This document shows positions 61,448-64,000 of a stretch of DNA of 64,000 nucleotides, in pieces. The translations under genes and the position numbers were made by a program. The stretch covers positions 124,001 to 188,000 of the forward strand of contig NZ_QJUO01000003.1 of the NCBI RefSeq assembly GCF_004327335.1, read 5' to 3'. Under the pieces are notes generated by a model that did no database searches, was not told where the DNA came from, and saw only the letters and a program-made list of their open reading frames with translations. The DNA is from Stutzerimonas kirkiae. GTDB lineage: Bacteria > Pseudomonadota > Gammaproteobacteria > Pseudomonadales > Pseudomonadaceae. How positions within the stretch are numbered: position 1 is the first letter of the stretch; the number at the start of each line of letters is the position of its first letter.

Positions 61448-62452
61448 GCTTTCCCAGCCAGGCACGCCACGGCGGATCGCCCGGGAAAAGTCCTCGCTGG
61501 CATCGCTGGCGAGCGCCCTGTCGGTGAAGCGGCCGCGTTCGCGTAGCTGTTCCAGGCCGAAGCCCGGGGTGAAGCCGTCCAGGCTGTGCACGTACTCGGG
61601 AAGGTAGCCGCTGAGCAGCAGGCGATAGTCCAGCGGCAGGCCGCCGACGATATGCTGCATCATGCCGAATACCAGGGTGGTGCAGTTGGCCGTGACGGTA
61701 TGGTAGAAGCGCGGCTTGCGTACCAGTTCGTTGGCCTGTTCGACGTAGGACAGGAACAGCGAGCGCATGACATCCCGCGGCATATCCACCCGGTACAGGT
61801 ATTCGTCTTCCCCTCGCACATTGCTGCGTACCCGCACCACGTCGCGTTCGTCGGCGGCGATGATGCTCAGTTCGAACTCCTTGAAGAAACCGCCGATCTC
61901 CGAATAGCGCTCGTGGCGCTCCTTGCGGATTTCCACCGAGAAGGTGACGAATTCGCCCGTTTCGAAGCCGAACGACACCAGCACGTGGGCGATCGCCGAC
62001 ATGCCCCAGTAGGAGGTGATCAGGTCGACCGAGGCCAGTTTGCCCAGGTCGTAGCGGCGGTTTTCCCAGCGGGGGGTGTAGTCCTCGTCGCTGCGCCAGT
62101 CGAAGTTGCGCACGTGGGGCAGGGTGACGATGTCGTTCTCGATCCGGCCCTGGGCCATGTACATGACGTCATCGGCCCAGTCCCGTTCGTTGGAGGGGGC
62201 CAGGCTGTGCCACCAGAACTGCAGGATGGCGAAGCCGAGGACGAAGCCGGCCAGCCCGCGCCAGCCATTGCGCCACAGGGAAGCCAATGCCGCCAGTACC
62301 GCCAGGGCCAGGACGATGAGCACGACTGTCTTCAGCGATGCCTCCAGCGGCAGCCGGTAGTAGAGCGCAAGACCGCCCCAGAGGCTGCACAGGAGGATTG
62401 CCAGGGAGAGTAGGCTGCGAGTCAGCCAGTGGCGAAGGGTCGGGCCGGGCAT
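61283..62452 (-). CDS. DUF4105 membrane protein
   Basis: The 389-residue protein has two or three N-terminal membrane helices (LLSLAILLCSLWGGLALYY, TVVLIVLALAVLAALASLW) and the DUF4105 domain with VRNFDWRSDEDYTPRWENR, LGKLASVDLITSYWG and NCTTLVFGMMQH (Cys/His-like catalytic region). Such proteins may be periplasm-facing thiol hydrolases of unknown role. The last 50 residues (after RRGVPGWESLGQ) are low-complexity, rich in Ala, Gln and Asp, and are the antisense of the small gene at 61274, so the natural end may be earlier. Confidence 0.78.
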   Translation of the reverse strand: MPGPTLRHWLTRSLLSLAILLCSLWGGLALYYRLPLEASLKTVVLIVLALAVLAALASLWRNGWRGLAGFVLGFAILQFWWHSLAPSNERDWADDVMYMAQGRIENDIVTLPHVRNFDWRSDEDYTPRWENRRYDLGKLASVDLITSYWGMSAIAHVLVSFGFETGEFVTFSVEIRKERHERYSEIGGFFKEFELSIIAADERDVVRVRSNVRGEDEYLYRVDMPRDVMRSLFLSYVEQANELVRKPRFYHTVTANCTTLVFGMMQHIVGGLPLDYRLLLSGYLPEYVHSLDGFTPGFGLEQLRERGRFTDRALASDASEDFSRAIRRGVPGWESLGQDLDRLENAVADHTQHAQGADPEQRDAARRVAPREADAQQQHAQADDSQSDP

Positions 62453-62525
62453 GGAGCTTCCTTGACGAGTGGCAGGGGCGGCACCCGCCGGCCGGCATGG
62501 CCGGCGAGCAGGCGCCTGGCTGGCC

Positions 62526-64000
62526 TCAGGTGGTTACCTGTTGCGACACTTGCCGCTGATCGGCATGGGCCAGCAGGGTGTAGACCGTCGGCAGCACGAA
62601 CAGGGTGAAGGCGGTGCCCACCGACATCCCGGTGGCAATCACCAGGCCGATGTCGAAGCGGCTGACGGCGCCGGCACCAGTGGCGAAGATCAGCGGCAGC
62701 ATGCCGAATACCATGGCGGCGGTGGTCATCAGCACCGGACGCAGGCGGATGGCGGCGGCCTCCTCGACGGCTGCGCGTGCGCCCAGGCCTTTCTCCCGGC
62801 GCAACTGGTTGGCGAACTCGACGATCAGGATGCCGTGCTTGCTGATCAGGCCGATCAGCGTCACCAGGCCGACCTGGGTGTAGATATTCATCGTCGACAG
62901 CCCGAGGAACAGCGGCACCAGTGCGCCGCAGATCGACAGCGGCACCGTCACCAGGATCACCAGCGGGTCGCGGAAGCTCTCGAACTGCGCGGCCAGCACC
63001 AGGTAGATGATCGCCAGCGCCAGGGCGAAGGTGACGAACAGCGCGTTGCCTTCCTGGATGAACTGGCGCGACGAACCGGCGTAGTCGAAAGTGAAGCCTT
63101 GCGGCGCCTCCTCGCGGGCGATGTCGAGCACCGTGTCGATGGCATCGCCCATGCTCACCAGCGGGAAGCCTTCGATCATCGCCGAGTTGAGCTGCTGGAA
63201 CTGCTTGAGGCGGGTCGGGCGGGCCTCTTCGCGAACCGTGATCAGGGTCGACAAGGGCAGCATCTGGCCCTGCTCGTTCTTCACGTAGTAATTGCTCAGC
63301 CACTCGGGGTTGTCGCGGAATTCACGCTCGACCTGGGCGATCACCTTGTAGCTGCGGCCCTCGATGGTAAAGCGGTTGATCTCGCTCTCGCCCAGTAATG
63401 TCGCCAGGGTGGTGCCGAGGTCTTCCATAGAAACGCCCATCTGCGCTGCTTTCTCGCGCTCGATCTCGACCACGATCTCGGGTTTGTCGAAGGCGAGGTC
63501 GACGTTGAGGATGGCGAACTTGCCGGTTTCCTCGGCCTTCGCCTTGATCCGCTCGGCCACCTGCAGCAGTGACTCGTAGTCGCTGGCCGTGGTGATCACG
63601 AACTGGAAGGGCAGGCCTTCCCCGGTACCTGGCAGCGACGGCAGGTTGAAGCTGAATATCTGCAGGCCGGGGATCTGGTCCAGGCGTGCCTGGACCTCGG
63701 GCAGGATCTCCATCTGGGTGCGCTGGCGCTCGTCCCAGGGCTTCAGCAGCATGCCGCCGATACCGCTCTGTACACCATCGAAACCATTGATCTGGAACGA
63801 GGAATAGTATTCCGGGAAGTCCTTGAAGATGGCGATGAACTCGTCGGTGTAGGTGTTCAGGTAGTCGAGGTTGGTGGGCTGCGGCGCCTTGGCCATCATG
63901 AACACCACGCCCTGGTCCTCCTCCGGCGCCAGTTCGCTCTGGGTGAACATCAGCAGCAGCGGGATCAGCGCCAGGATCAGCAGGGCGAACACCACCACCA
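62526..64000 (-). CDS. RND multidrug efflux pump inner-membrane subunit, C-terminal half (partial)
   Basis: The gene runs out of the right edge. The 490 visible residues cover the second periplasmic porter loop (FFMMAKAPQPTNLDYLNTYT region, GLPFQFVITTASDYESLLQV) and the last six membrane helices with LVLAAQFESFRDPLVILVTV, LSICGALVPLFLGLSTMNIY and RLRPVLMTTAAMVFGMLPL, typical of AcrB/MexK-type pumps. It exports drugs with a membrane-fusion protein and an outer-membrane channel, which should lie beyond the edge. The stop at 62526 is natural. Confidence 0.92.
   Translation of the reverse strand, partial: VVVFALLILALIPLLLMFTQSELAPEEDQGVVFMMAKAPQPTNLDYLNTYTDEFIAIFKDFPEYYSSFQINGFDGVQSGIGGMLLKPWDERQRTQMEILPEVQARLDQIPGLQIFSFNLPSLPGTGEGLPFQFVITTASDYESLLQVAERIKAKAEETGKFAILNVDLAFDKPEIVVEIEREKAAQMGVSMEDLGTTLATLLGESEINRFTIEGRSYKVIAQVEREFRDNPEWLSNYYVKNEQGQMLPLSTLITVREEARPTRLKQFQQLNSAMIEGFPLVSMGDAIDTVLDIAREEAPQGFTFDYAGSSRQFIQEGNALFVTFALALAIIYLVLAAQFESFRDPLVILVTVPLSICGALVPLFLGLSTMNIYTQVGLVTLIGLISKHGILIVEFANQLRREKGLGARAAVEEAAAIRLRPVLMTTAAMVFGMLPLIFATGAGAVSRFDIGLVIATGMSVGTAFTLFVLPTVYTLLAHADQRQVSQQVTT

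Overview
The window is high-GC chromosomal DNA of a gammaproteobacterium, almost certainly a Pseudomonas. The evidence is the lsfA-ssuEADCBF sulfonate operon, an OprD-type porin end, the cbpA-cbpM, folX-folM, pepA-holC and lpxH-ppiB-glnS-cysS blocks, and three methyl-accepting chemotaxis proteins. Several blocks keep the gene order known from P. aeruginosa but are joined in a different order. Many gaps hold Pseudomonas-style palindromic repeats. I saw no tRNA, rRNA, CRISPR array, prophage or intact insertion sequence.

Layout. 1-1.3 kb: end of an OprD porin and a DMT exporter. 1.6-7.2 kb: sulfur-starvation operon (1-Cys peroxiredoxin, FMN reductase, sulfonate ABC importer, monooxygenase, SsuF). 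7.3-9.4 kb: decayed stretch with a CcoG/MocR chimeric pseudogene and a stunted ECF sigma/FecR pair. 9.4-15.2 kb: housekeeping genes (cbpMA, cysZ, folX-folM, flavodoxin, spermidine-synthase-like protein). 15.4-21.8 kb: a chemoreceptor with its sensor before the membrane, the DEAD-box helicase deaD with a structured leader, and a TetR/MFS divergent pair with a TtgR-like operator. 22.2-27.4 kb: holC, pepA, acnB. 27.7-36.8 kb: DUF1289 protein, chemoreceptor, universal stress protein, miaE, lpxH, ppiB, glnS and a frame-broken cysS. 37-38.6 kb: a small hydrolase and an AAA+ protein of the sigma-54 activator type that lacks the GAFTGA motif and an HTH. 38.7-48.9 kb: lipoprotein, cmoM, MazG-like protein, prfC, PepSY-flavoreductase, chemoreceptor and speC.

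49.3-59.2 kb is the most interesting block. Seven leftward genes and a divergent LysR gene look like a guanidino-compound catabolic unit: guanidinobutyrase GbuA, an NCS1 permease, a xylose-isomerase-like TIM barrel, a 2-oxoglutarate/Fe(II) oxygenase, an amino-acid ABC importer whose permease and ATPase are one polypeptide, and a ThDP-dependent 2-ketoarginine-decarboxylase-like enzyme. Decarboxylase and GbuA fit the arginine transaminase/dehydrogenase route (2-ketoarginine to guanidinobutyraldehyde, then guanidinobutyrate to GABA and urea). The roles of the oxygenase, TIM barrel and dedicated importers are not explained by that route. The window ends with a lipoprotein hydrolase, a small membrane protein that overlaps a DUF4105 gene on the other strand, and the C-terminal part of an RND pump.

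At least four families of dispersed intergenic repeats occur here, three of them in both orientations or in diverged copies. Two hairpins of one family lie inside operons, and hairpins directly follow both periplasmic binding protein genes, suggesting a role in setting unequal expression within operons.
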